64,000 bases of DNA, taken from positions 5,890,001 through 5,954,000 of the forward strand of contig CBDDCL010000015.1 in assembly GCA_965226245.1 (NCBI GenBank), given 5' to 3'. The notes below the pieces were generated by a model. That model ran no database searches, was not told the origin of the DNA, and was given only the letters and a program-made list of their open reading frames with translations. The DNA comes from CBDCYS01 sp965226245 (GTDB taxonomy: Bacteria > Acidobacteriota > Terriglobia > Bryobacterales > UBA6623). The position numbers were made by a program, and so were the translations under genes. Below, one piece after another: positions 26,027 to 34,992 of the stretch. Each line of letters opens with the position of its first letter. Position 1 is the first letter of the stretch.

Positions 26027-27145
26027 CTAATTAAAGAACAAGATCTTCGGACGTGTGTCTTCCCAGTTGACGTCCAACTCTTTGGCGTGAACGCGGTAGT
26101 CGGAGTGAATCTTCAAAGGCACTTGCGGGACGGCAACCGGGTCGTCGTGCATGTGGTAGGTGCAGATGGCCATGCGCGGACGGAAGCGTTCAATGGTCCG
26201 CCGGGCGCCTTCCAAAGCTTGCCTTTCAGCGCCCTCGATATCCATCTTGATGAAATCCACCCGATCGAGTTGCAACTCGTCCACGATGTCGTCGAGGGGC
26301 CTCACCGGCACGGTGATGGAGTGAGAAATCCCCTCCATGGTGAACAGCGTCGGGCGGGTGCTGATGTGATCGTGGATCTGCAGTTCCAAATCCGACTCTT
26401 CATTCCAAACTCCGGCCTTGATGAGGATGACCTTTCCGGAGGCGATCTCGTCAGCAAAGTTCCGCTCGAAGCACAGGATATTCGTGGGATCCGGTTCGAT
26501 GGAGATCACCCTGGCCGCGCCCCGTTTCAAGGCGTAGCGCGTGTAAACACCCACGTGCGCTCCCGCGTCGACAACAGTATCTCCGGGCAACACCGTGTCT
26601 TCGTGGCCCTGGTAAGACTCGTAAACATTCACCTCCCAAAGCAGCCATGCCAGGGCGCCCTGTGCTGCTTCACCTTCTTCCTTCGGCTCTTCGCCCTCTC
26701 CTTCGGCGATCCAGAAGTTTCCCAGGCCGGTTTTGAATTGCTGGTACTTATGCTCGTCGATCATTTCCGTCTCCAGCAGCTCGATGGAGTCGACGATCCA
26801 GCGGTGTTCCTGTTCCGGGTAGAAGCAGTGCCCTTCGTTAAACGCTGCGTAGCGAACGTCATCCCAGGACACATAGGGCAGCCGCCCGAGGGTCTTATCG
26901 ACCACGTATCGCGAGCGCCACCAGAAAGAGCAGCCGTGCTGCTCCTTGCTGGACCAGTAGAGGGCGATTCCAACGAAGACGGCGGCCACGACCCATCCTT
27001 TCCAGTTTCGGCCTAAGACGACCGAGCCGGCCGCGGCCAGAAGGAACGGAATGCCGTAAACATCATGGAAAGAGACGTACTCGCCGGCCACGAAGACCAA
27101 GAACATCAGTACCAGGAGAGCTTGGCTGATTCTGGTTCGGCTCAT
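26027..27145 (-). CDS. Membrane-anchored FkbM family methyltransferase
   Basis: A 372-residue protein. The N-terminus has two to three hydrophobic segments (ALLVLMFLVFVAGEYVSF, IPFLLAAAGSVVLG, WVVAAVFVGIALYW), then a region of unknown fold with an acidic stretch (AEGEGEEPKEEGEAAQ). The C-terminal half is an FkbM-type methyltransferase: DTVVDAGAHVGVYTRYAL (SAM motif I), RVISIEPDPTNILCFERN and RVDFIKMDIEGAERQAL, the family signature. Such enzymes O-methylate sugars, lipids or secondary metabolites. The start is the ATG at 27145; a TTG ten codons earlier is possible. The membrane anchor suggests a lipid-linked or exported acceptor. It is convergent with the ABC exporter. Confidence 0.85.
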   Translation of the reverse strand: MSRTRISQALLVLMFLVFVAGEYVSFHDVYGIPFLLAAAGSVVLGRNWKGWVVAAVFVGIALYWSSKEQHGCSFWWRSRYVVDKTLGRLPYVSWDDVRYAAFNEGHCFYPEQEHRWIVDSIELLETEMIDEHKYQQFKTGLGNFWIAEGEGEEPKEEGEAAQGALAWLLWEVNVYESYQGHEDTVLPGDTVVDAGAHVGVYTRYALKRGAARVISIEPDPTNILCFERNFADEIASGKVILIKAGVWNEESDLELQIHDHISTRPTLFTMEGISHSITVPVRPLDDIVDELQLDRVDFIKMDIEGAERQALEGARRTIERFRPRMAICTYHMHDDPVAVPQVPLKIHSDYRVHAKELDVNWEDTRPKILFFN

Positions 27146-27606
27146 GAATTCATATTCCCAAACGCGTCCCGTCAAGGGAAGCAGTTATCGGGGCAACCGT
27201 CGAGGCCGGTGATTGGGTTGAAAAGACCAAGTTATCGGCGCGCAGGCGACGTTGCAGCCCGCACACGGGATGACTGCTCTATACGAAGCTACGATACGAG
27301 GCTACTAGGAGCTTAGCGAAACCGGTTTCGGGGACCAATCGGCTGTTCGTACTACCTCCGCCTTGGATTCCGCCTCAGATGAGCCGGAATCCGCACCGCA
27401 CAGCGGGAGCGAGACCACCGGACGGCGAATCACTGAATGGGGATACCATGATTCACAGGAGCAATCCGATGCGAGACTACTTTGGAGCTTTTCTCATTCT
27501 CTCGAGCCACATGCGGGGCCACAGGCATCCGAGGGCCATCTGAACCGGAAGCTGTTCGGCGAGAAGCTGAACGCCTCCGGAATGCGCCGAATGCCCGAAT
27601 AATTTG
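27146..27606. other. Intergenic region without a recognised gene
   Basis: About 460 bp between the start of the FkbM gene and the end of the ankyrin gene. A 79-codon frame (27363-27602) shows no family resemblance. The promoter of the FkbM gene must lie here; I see no clear -35/-10 pair. Confidence 0.4.
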
Positions 27607-29121
27607 CTAGTCCTTAGCACCGAGTCGACGTAGGAGCGCCGCGACCTTGGGCCGGGTACCCTTGAGCGCGTTCGTGCCGGGGATCGTCTGAGCAGTCTCG
27701 GCCAATACCAACGGCGTTCGGCCGCGCTTGTTTGCCGCGTTCACGTCGGCGCCGTTCGACGCCAGGAAGCCAACCACCGACTCGAAGTCTTTGAGTACCG
27801 CATGGTGGAGCGCGGTGTTGCCTTCCGCGTCAGCCGCGTTAACATTGACGCCGAGCGCGAGGATAAAGCGTCCCAGTTCGAGCGTTAGCCGCTCCTCCTC
27901 GGCCGGATCCGGTGGCGATTTACCGGTGCGGTCACGTCGATTCTCCAAGGATCCGCCCGGCATGCCCATCGCGGCTTGTAGTGCCGACACGGGGGGTTTG
28001 GGCACGAGGTGCGGGTCGGCTCCGCGCTTTGCGAGCGTACGCAGGATCTCGAGCTCCCCGTATTTCGCGGCCATCCAGAACGCGGTCACGCCGATCAGTT
28101 GAGCGCGGATGCTGTAATCCGCGCTGAACCGCCGGCCTGGCGTGCCGTGCTCCACAAGCGCGTTCGCGTCGGCGCCGTCGTCGAGGAGCGCGTTCACCAA
28201 CTCGATTTGGCTTCGAAGGACTGCAGCGTGAAGCGCCGTGTACCCGGCCTCGGCGGCGTTGGGATCGGCGCCCTGCTCGAGCAGGTAGATCGCAAGCGGC
28301 CCGTGCCCGCTATGCGCCGCGAGTACAAGCGCGCTGGCGCCGGAAGCCGCGGTGTCGTTTACGTTGGCGCCGGCCTCGACGAGCACTTTGGCGGTCTCGA
28401 CGTCACCGTTGCGGGCCGCGAAGAGCAGCGGCGTCGAGCCGCCGTGCGCCATTCGGAAATTTCCGCTCGAGTTCGTGTTGCCCGCTGTGTTCTCCAGTTG
28501 GTAATAGACCTTGGTTCGGGCGTCGAGGTCTGCGCCATTCCGGATCAACACGCGCGCGACATCAGCGTGCTGCTGGGCCACCGCCCACATCAGAGCGGTT
28601 TGTCCGCGTTCGTGCTCTCTGGCGTCGATGTCAGCCCCGTGTGCCAGAAGCTGCTCGACGGTGCGGCCGTTGCCCGACCGGGCGGCAGCCATCAGGGGAG
28701 TTTCGCCCATCTTGAGCGCAACGTTCGGTTTGGCGCCGGCTTCGAGCAGCCGCTTGACCATCGTTGCGCTGCCGTTGATCGCCGCCAGCCATAGGGAAGT
28801 GGCGCCGAGTTCGTTGGCCGCGTTGACGTCCGCGCCTGCCCTGATGAGCAACGAGGCCGCGTCGAGATCGTTCCAGTGCGACGCCCAGTGGAGAGCCGTG
28901 GCCCCGTCGCCTTGGGGAGCGTTGACGTCGGCTCCCTCCTCGATCAGCGTGCCCGTCATATCGAGGTCGCGCACTTTCACCGCTTCGATGACCGCGGGCG
29001 CGGACTGCGCGTAAGCGGTAACTGACCAGCCGAGAACGGCGGCCGTGAAGAAGTTGAGTAGCATAACTGTTCGAAACAGCAAAGTCATCCAGGGTCGCGG
29101 CACGCCGCGCCCCTGCATCAC
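27607..29121 (-). CDS. Exported ankyrin-repeat protein
   Basis: A protein of up to 504 residues with a signal peptide (TVMLLNFFTAAVLGWSVTAYAQ) and about twelve ankyrin repeats, each with the GxTALHxAxxxGxxxxVxxLLxxGADVN pattern: DGATALHWASHWNDLDAAS, LGATSLWLAAINGSATM, GETPLMAAARSGN, GQTALMWAVAQQHAD, GNTALHHAVLKD. Ankyrin stacks bind proteins; no enzyme domain is present. A later ATG at 29088 fits the signal peptide better than the first start. It is divergent from the DUF1592 cytochrome gene (124 bp apart); in my experience such exported ankyrin proteins are often encoded near DUF1592/DUF1552 pairs, so a shared periplasmic role is likely. Confidence 0.88.
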   Translation of the reverse strand: MMQGRGVPRPWMTLLFRTVMLLNFFTAAVLGWSVTAYAQSAPAVIEAVKVRDLDMTGTLIEEGADVNAPQGDGATALHWASHWNDLDAASLLIRAGADVNAANELGATSLWLAAINGSATMVKRLLEAGAKPNVALKMGETPLMAAARSGNGRTVEQLLAHGADIDAREHERGQTALMWAVAQQHADVARVLIRNGADLDARTKVYYQLENTAGNTNSSGNFRMAHGGSTPLLFAARNGDVETAKVLVEAGANVNDTAASGASALVLAAHSGHGPLAIYLLEQGADPNAAEAGYTALHAAVLRSQIELVNALLDDGADANALVEHGTPGRRFSADYSIRAQLIGVTAFWMAAKYGELEILRTLAKRGADPHLVPKPPVSALQAAMGMPGGSLENRRDRTGKSPPDPAEEERLTLELGRFILALGVNVNAADAEGNTALHHAVLKDFESVVGFLASNGADVNAANKRGRTPLVLAETAQTIPGTNALKGTRPKVAALLRRLGAKD

Positions 29122-29245
29122 AGATAACGCTACGTTTCGGCTTGTAGCTCGCGACCGGCGTTCCGCAGCGTTTTCACATAGACTTTACCGCATTCGGCCC
29201 CGCATGAAAAGGGTTCGCTTATAATTAACAGGGGACTGGCAGTCG

Positions 29246-31723
29246 ATGTCACGATATCCGGCGGCGCGATTCGTGTTCGGAGGGGCGGCGCTCGTTGCAG
29301 CGGCGCTCGTGTGGGGTCCGTACGCTGTTACCGGTCAATCACAGCTGGACGCCCAAGCACAGCCGGAGGCCCAAGCGACGCGCCATCAGGCGACTCTCAA
29401 TCAGTACTGCGCCTCCTGCCATAACGAACGACTCCGCACGGCCGACCTGTCTGTCGAGGGCCTCGACCTTTCACGGGTCGCCGAGCAATCCGAAATCTGG
29501 GAGAAGGTCGTCGGGAAGCTGCGCACAAGAACGATGCCGCCGGCCGGCCAACCACGTCCAGCGGATGACACCTACGACACCGTTGCCGCTTGGCTCGAAT
29601 CCGAGATCGATCGATTTGCTGCCGCCAATCCGAATCCCGGCAGAACCGAAGCGTTCCATCGCCTGAACCGCTCCGAATACGCCAATGCCGTTCGTGATCT
29701 GTTGGCGCTCGAAGTCGACGTAAACGCGCTCTTACCCGCGGACGACATCGGCCAGAACGGCTTCGACAACATGGCCGGCGTATTGACGGTCTCGCCCGCA
29801 TTGATGGAGCGGTACCTGTCGGCGGCGCGTAAAACCGCCCGGCTGGCGGTCGGCGAGACCCCGCTGGTACCGGCATCGCAGAACTACTACGTACCGATTC
29901 TCCTCCTGCAGGACGACCGGATGGGCGACGACCTCCCGTTTGGCTCGCGGGGCGGTGTCGGCGTCCGACATTTCTTTCTGGTCGAAGGCGAGTACGACCT
30001 GGCGATTCGACTGCATCGGAACTACGTGAACTACGTTCGCGGCCTGGGGTCGCGCCACGAACTGGAAGTGCGGCTCGACGGTGTTCTCGTACGGACGTTC
30101 ACCTTCGGCGGCGAGGAGCCGGAAGGTGCACAGGCTCCGGCGAGCTACGCCGGCAACCAGTTCGGCGATCCCGCGTGGGAAGAATACATGCTCTTCGCCG
30201 ACTCCAACTTGCGCGTACGGTTTCAGGCGAAGGCCGGGCCGCATGTAGTCGGCGTTTCATTCGTCCGGAGGTTTACCGAGCCCGAAGGAGTGCTTCAGCC
30301 CCGGCAGAGCGTGTTCGCTTCGGCGGTAAACGAAATGCGCGACGGCAGCGCGGCCGTGGAGCACCTGGCGATCACCGGACCGTATGAGAGCCGTGGCCCG
30401 GGCGACACGCCCAGCCGGCGCAGATTGTTTGCTTGCCGGCCGGCGAGTGACGCGCGTTCGGACGAAGAAGCGTGTGCCCGCGAGATTTTGTCGTCGCTGG
30501 CGCGGCTTGCCTACCGGCGGCCGGTCGAGCCGGCGGATGTCAATACGCTTATGGATTTCTACCGCGCGGGCCGCGGCGGCGCCAGCTTCGATGCCGGTAT
30601 CCAGCTTGCGCTCGAACGGCTGCTGATTTCGCCCGATTTCCTGTTCCGCATCGAACGGGATCCCGCCGGCATCGCTCCGGGGACAGCCTATGAGTTGAGC
30701 GCTCTCGAGCTCGCCTCGCGGCTGTCGTTCTTCTTGTGGAGCAGCATTCCGGACGCAGAGCTGCTCGAAGTCGCCGAACGCGGCGAGCTCCAGGATCCGG
30801 AGGTGCTCGAGCAGCAGACTCAGCGGATGCTGGCCGATACCCGCGCGAAAGCGCTGGTGCGCAACTTCGCCGGCCAATGGCTCTATCTGCGGAACCTCCG
30901 CAGCGTCGTGCCGGACGCGGCCGCGTTTCCCGAATGGGATGAGAATCTTCGCGAAGCCTTCCGGCGGGAGACCGAGCTCTTCTTCGAGAGCATGATTCGG
31001 GATGACCGAAACGTGCTCGATTTGCTCAGCGCCGACTACACGTTCGCCAATGAAAGGCTCGCCGCTCATTACGGCATTCCCGGCGTTTATGGCAGCCACT
31101 TCCGCCGCATTCAGCTCGATGGCGAGTTGGCCGAACGACGGGGCGGAATCTTGGGGCACGGAAGTCTGCTCACCGTCACTTCTTATCCCAACCGGACGTC
31201 GCCCGTGCTCCGCGGTAAATGGTTGCTGACGAACATCCTCGGGACGCCGCCGCCTCCCCCGCCCGCCGATGTGCCGGATCTTCCCGACCGCGGCGAGGCC
31301 GGTCAAGCAGCCACGGTACGCGATCGGCTGGAACAGCACCGGGAGGACCCCGCCTGCTCGGCTTGCCACGCGCCAATGGACCCCCTGGGGTTGGCCCTCG
31401 AGAACTATGACGCGGTTGGCAAATGGCGAACAACCGGGGAGGCAGGTCTGCCACTTGACGCCTCGGGGCTCTTGCCCGACGGGACCCGGTTTGACGGGCC
31501 GCGGGGCCTCCGCACGCTTCTGCTCAAGCGCCGGCGGCAGTTCGCCGGCGCCGTGACCGAGAAACTGCTGGCGTATGCCCTCGGACGAGGCCTGGAGCAC
31601 TACGACCGGTCGAGCGTACGGAGCATCACCGCGGCGGCAGCCGCCGATGATTACCGCTGGTCGTCTATCATTAACGGCATAGTTCAGAGCACGCCGTTCC
31701 GCATGCGGAGGTCGAAGCCATGA
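29246..31723 (+). CDS. DUF1592-family exported multidomain cytochrome c-like protein
   Basis: An 825-residue exported protein (signal peptide ending ALVWGPYAVTG). An N-terminal c-type heme motif NQYCASCHNERL opens a cytochrome-like domain. It is followed by the DUF1587 region (HRLNRSEYANAVRDLLAL), a carbohydrate-binding-like DUF1595 segment, DUF1592 (LSFFLWSSIPDAELLE), DUF1588 (GILGHGSLLTVTSYPNRTSPVLRGKW) and DUF1585 at the end, with a second CxxCH in DPACSACHAPMDPLG. This domain order is the standard architecture of Planctomycetota and Acidobacteriota proteins of unknown function. It is translationally coupled to the DUF1552 gene (4-bp overlap), its usual partner. A redox role in the periplasm is inferred from the two heme sites. 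Confidence 0.92.
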   Translation: MSRYPAARFVFGGAALVAAALVWGPYAVTGQSQLDAQAQPEAQATRHQATLNQYCASCHNERLRTADLSVEGLDLSRVAEQSEIWEKVVGKLRTRTMPPAGQPRPADDTYDTVAAWLESEIDRFAAANPNPGRTEAFHRLNRSEYANAVRDLLALEVDVNALLPADDIGQNGFDNMAGVLTVSPALMERYLSAARKTARLAVGETPLVPASQNYYVPILLLQDDRMGDDLPFGSRGGVGVRHFFLVEGEYDLAIRLHRNYVNYVRGLGSRHELEVRLDGVLVRTFTFGGEEPEGAQAPASYAGNQFGDPAWEEYMLFADSNLRVRFQAKAGPHVVGVSFVRRFTEPEGVLQPRQSVFASAVNEMRDGSAAVEHLAITGPYESRGPGDTPSRRRLFACRPASDARSDEEACAREILSSLARLAYRRPVEPADVNTLMDFYRAGRGGASFDAGIQLALERLLISPDFLFRIERDPAGIAPGTAYELSALELASRLSFFLWSSIPDAELLEVAERGELQDPEVLEQQTQRMLADTRAKALVRNFAGQWLYLRNLRSVVPDAAAFPEWDENLREAFRRETELFFESMIRDDRNVLDLLSADYTFANERLAAHYGIPGVYGSHFRRIQLDGELAERRGGILGHGSLLTVTSYPNRTSPVLRGKWLLTNILGTPPPPPPADVPDLPDRGEAGQAATVRDRLEQHREDPACSACHAPMDPLGLALENYDAVGKWRTTGEAGLPLDASGLLPDGTRFDGPRGLRTLLLKRRRQFAGAVTEKLLAYALGRGLEHYDRSSVRSITAAAAADDYRWSSIINGIVQSTPFRMRRSKP

Positions 31724-33051
31724 TCATCACGAAGAAGAGCATTCCACGCCGGATGATGCTGCGCGGGATGGGCGCGTCCTTAGCGTTGCCGCTGCTTGAC
31801 GCCATGGCGCCGGCAGCCACGCCGCTCCGCAAAACGGCGGCGAAACCAGTGCGCCGGCTTGGCGTGGTCTACGTCCCGAACGGGATGATGATGGACCACT
31901 GGACGCCTGCCGCCGAGGGAACCGAATTCGACTTCCCGACGATCCTCGAACCGCTCGAGCCGTTCCGTGACTCGGTGCAGGTGCTCTCGGGGATGCGTGG
32001 CAAGGACGCCCAGGGACCGCACGCACGCGCATCCACCCGCTTTCTAACCGGGGTGGTCTCGCAGCGCGATGATGGGTCGAGTCTCCGCGCCGGCATCTCA
32101 ATGGATCAGGTCGCTGGCCGGGTCCTGGGTCGCCAGACGCAGCTGGCCACGCTTGAGCTGGGGCTCGACGGGCGTGACTTTGCCGGCTCGTGTGACGAGG
32201 GTTTCAGCTGCGCCTACACGAACACCATTTCATGGGCGAACGAGACGACGCCGCTCCCGATGGAGATCAACCCGCGCGTGGTGTTCGAGCGGCTCTTCGG
32301 CGACAGCGGCAGCACGGACCCGGACGTTCGGAGAGCGCGGCTCGCGAAGGATGCGAGTTTGCTCGATTCGGTCACCGAGCGAGCGGGCGATCTGTCACGC
32401 GAGCTTGGGTCGAGTGACCGGGCCAAGCTGAGCCAATACCTCGAGGCGGTCCGCGACATCGAGCGGCGGATTCAGATGGCCGAGGAGCAGAGCGGCCGAG
32501 AGCTTCCCGTAGTCGATCAACCGGCGGGGATCCCGAACACATTCGGAGAGCACGCCAAGCTGATGTTCGATCTCCTCGCGCTCGCTTACGAAACGGATCT
32601 CACCCGTGTAGCCACCTTTATGATGGGGCGCGAGATCACGGGCCGCACCTACCCCGAGATCGGCGTGCCGGACGCCCACCATCCGATCTCTCATCACCAA
32701 AAGGATCCGGTAAAGCTCGAAAAACTGAGGAAGATCAACCGCTACCACGTGGAGCTGTTCTCAGAGTTCATCGCTCGACTGGCCTCGACGCCCGACGGCG
32801 ACGGGACGCTGCTCGATAACGCCATGATCGTCTATGGCGCCGGCATGTCGGACAGCAACGCCCACGGCTCCTACAATCTGCCGATCCTCCTAGCCGGCGG
32901 CGCCGCGGGCACGGGTGGGCGTCACGTCAATTATCCAGAGGACACACCTCTGGCCAACCTGCATCTGAGCCTGCTCGACAAGATGGGTGTTCCCATCGAA
33001 GCGCTCGGGGATGCTACCGGTCCACTGGCCCTTGAGCCCCTTAGCGTATGA
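31720..33051 (+). CDS. DUF1552-family exported protein
   Basis: A 443-residue protein with a twin-arginine-like leader (SIPRRMMLRGMGASLALPLL). The mature part has the conserved DUF1552 blocks VVYVPNGMMMDHWTPAAEG, LSGMRGKDAQGPHARASTRF, ELGLDGRDFAGSCDEGFSCAY and the C-terminal YGAGMSDSNAHGSYNLPILLAGG, which resembles alkaline-phosphatase-like or DUF1501 proteins. The function is not established; it is nearly always encoded next to a DUF1592 cytochrome, as here (ATGA overlap with the upstream gene), and the two are presumed to act as a pair outside the cytoplasm. Confidence 0.9.
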   Translation: MIITKKSIPRRMMLRGMGASLALPLLDAMAPAATPLRKTAAKPVRRLGVVYVPNGMMMDHWTPAAEGTEFDFPTILEPLEPFRDSVQVLSGMRGKDAQGPHARASTRFLTGVVSQRDDGSSLRAGISMDQVAGRVLGRQTQLATLELGLDGRDFAGSCDEGFSCAYTNTISWANETTPLPMEINPRVVFERLFGDSGSTDPDVRRARLAKDASLLDSVTERAGDLSRELGSSDRAKLSQYLEAVRDIERRIQMAEEQSGRELPVVDQPAGIPNTFGEHAKLMFDLLALAYETDLTRVATFMMGREITGRTYPEIGVPDAHHPISHHQKDPVKLEKLRKINRYHVELFSEFIARLASTPDGDGTLLDNAMIVYGAGMSDSNAHGSYNLPILLAGGAAGTGGRHVNYPEDTPLANLHLSLLDKMGVPIEALGDATGPLALEPLSV

Positions 33052-33155
33052 CGTGAGCGGGTGCGTCCGCCTCCGACTTCCGTTGTGGCCGAGGACAAGA
33101 TCGTGCGACATGAGCCACGCGGTACCGGGCGCGGGTCGGCTAGACTGGATGCGCC

Positions 33156-34829
33156 ATGCGGTTTCTCGCAGTTCTTGCCTCTGTCGTCGCGCTCGGCGGT
33201 TGTACACCGACTGTCGAATACGACGTGCTAATCCGCGGCGGAACCGTTTACGACGGAAGCGGCGGGCCGCCGCGAACGGCCGATCTTGCGATCGAGGGCG
33301 ACAAGATCGCCCACATCGGCAACCTCGCTTCCGCCCAAGGCAAGATCGAGATCGACGCCCAAGGCCTGGCGGTCGCCCCCGGCTTCATCAACATGATGTG
33401 CTGGTCGAACGAATCTCTGATCGAGGATGGTCGCTCCCAAAGCGACATCCGCCAGGGAGTGACGCTCGAAGTCATGGGAGAGGGCAACTCAATGGGGCCG
33501 CTGAACGACGAGATGAAGCGGCGGATGCAGCAGACGCAGGGGGACATTCGCTACGACATCGAATGGACGACGCTTGGCGGATACCTGGAGTTCCTCGAGC
33601 GCAAGGGCGTTTCCCCCAACGTGGCCTCGTTCATCGGAGCCACAACTCCGCGCGTCTATGTCATCGGCCACGACGACCGTGAGCCGACTCCCGAAGAGCT
33701 TGCGCGCATGCAGGATCTGGTGCGCGAGGCCATGCGCGAGGGAGCGCTCGGAGTGGCGTCGTCGCTCGTCTATCCACCCGCGTTTTTCGCGAAGACAGAA
33801 GAGCTGATCGCCCTGGCGAAGACGGCGGGCGAGTTCGACGGCGCTTACGCCACGCACATGCGCAGTGAAGGCGCCGGGCTCGTCCAAGCGGTGGAGGAGA
33901 CGCTGCGCATCGCTCGCGCCGCCGGCGTGCGCACGGAAATCTATCATCTCAAGGCGGCGGGAGAGCCGGCGTGGCCGAAACTCGACCAGGCGATTGCAAT
34001 GATCGAGAAAGCACGCGGCGAGGGCTTGCATGTAACCGCCGACATATACACCTACACGGCCGGCTCGGCAGGGCTGAACGCCGCCATGCCGCCCTGGGTT
34101 CAGGACGGCGGCTTTGAAAAATCCCTGGAGCGCATGCGCGACCGCTCCACGCGTAAGCGCATCATCGCGGAGATGAACCGCTGGTCGAATGAGTGGGAAA
34201 ACATGTATCTGCAAGCCGGCTCGCCGGAGAAAATTCTGTTGGTCGGCTTCAAGAATCCGGAATTGAAGAGCCTCACCGGCAAGACCTTGGCCGAGGTCGC
34301 CGAGCTCCGCGGCAGCACCCCGGAGGAAACCGCGATGGATCTGATCCTCGAGGACGGCAGCCGGGTACAGACCGTCTATTTCACGCAATCGGAAGAGAAC
34401 CTGCGCAGGAAAATCAAACTGCCTTGGGTGAGCTTCTGCTCCGACTCGGCCTCGATGGCGCCGGAAGGCGTGTTTCTCAAAAGCAGCACCCACCCGCGCG
34501 CCTACGGCAGCTTTGCTCGGCTGCTCGGCAAGTTCGTCCGCGAGGAAGAGCTTATCCCGCTCGCGCAAGCGATCCGCAAACTCACTTCGCTGCCGGCCGG
34601 CACGCTCAAGCTTGATCGGCGCGGCGCACTAAAGACGGCTTACTTCGCGGACGTCGTCGTCTTCGACCCGGCGACGATTCAGGACCACGCGACCTATGAG
34701 ACCCCTCACCAGTACGCGAGCGGAGTGAAGCACGTATTCGTCAACGGCGTGCAGGTTCTGCGCGACGGCAAGCACACAGGCGCCACCCCGGGCCGTTTCG
34801 TGCGGGGGCCGGGTTGGAGCCGGCCATGA
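33156..34829 (+). CDS. D-aminoacylase-like amidohydrolase lipoprotein
   Basis: A 557-residue lipoprotein (lipobox ALGGC near residue 16) of the amidohydrolase superfamily, closest in order of motifs to N-acyl-D-amino-acid deacylases: VLIRGGTVYDGSGGPPRTADLAIEGDKI-type opening (seen in pieces), APGFINMM, SDIRQGVTLEVMGEGNSMGPL, GALGVASSLVYPPAFF, YATHMRSEG, EIYHLKAAGE, and a tail typical of the family (ADVVVFDPATIQDHATYETP). In canonical members PGFID is followed by HxH metal ligands; here the site reads NMMCWSNES, with no His pair. Activity may thus differ or depend on other ligands. It follows the DUF1552 gene by about 100 bp. Confidence 0.85.
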   Translation: MRFLAVLASVVALGGCTPTVEYDVLIRGGTVYDGSGGPPRTADLAIEGDKIAHIGNLASAQGKIEIDAQGLAVAPGFINMMCWSNESLIEDGRSQSDIRQGVTLEVMGEGNSMGPLNDEMKRRMQQTQGDIRYDIEWTTLGGYLEFLERKGVSPNVASFIGATTPRVYVIGHDDREPTPEELARMQDLVREAMREGALGVASSLVYPPAFFAKTEELIALAKTAGEFDGAYATHMRSEGAGLVQAVEETLRIARAAGVRTEIYHLKAAGEPAWPKLDQAIAMIEKARGEGLHVTADIYTYTAGSAGLNAAMPPWVQDGGFEKSLERMRDRSTRKRIIAEMNRWSNEWENMYLQAGSPEKILLVGFKNPELKSLTGKTLAEVAELRGSTPEETAMDLILEDGSRVQTVYFTQSEENLRRKIKLPWVSFCSDSASMAPEGVFLKSSTHPRAYGSFARLLGKFVREEELIPLAQAIRKLTSLPAGTLKLDRRGALKTAYFADVVVFDPATIQDHATYETPHQYASGVKHVFVNGVQVLRDGKHTGATPGRFVRGPGWSRP

Positions 34830-34935
34830 GGCGTGGCGCCGCTGTTGAGCTTGCGCGAACCCTGCGCTCTGCATTCTTGGCGCGGGTGGGCCCCGGGCTT
34901 GGCGCCCTGGGTGTCCGCGGGGTGTGCTGGCCGGG

Positions 34936-34975
34936 AGCGTGGACTTCCGTCCACGCCTCGGTTTCTATTGTTCGC
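34936..34975 (+). repeat. R6 hairpin repeat, copy 1
   Basis: agcgtggacttccgtccacg forms a 7-bp stem hairpin and continues cctcggtttctattgttcgc. A near-identical direct copy is at 36262-36301; the sialidase-like gene lies exactly between them. Confidence 0.75.
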
Positions 34976-34992
34976 GGCGCGCAGGCCAGTTT

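Noticed and set aside
27363..27602. 79-codon frame as a small gene
   Set aside because: It starts at TTG without a ribosome site and has no recognisable family or favourable context.
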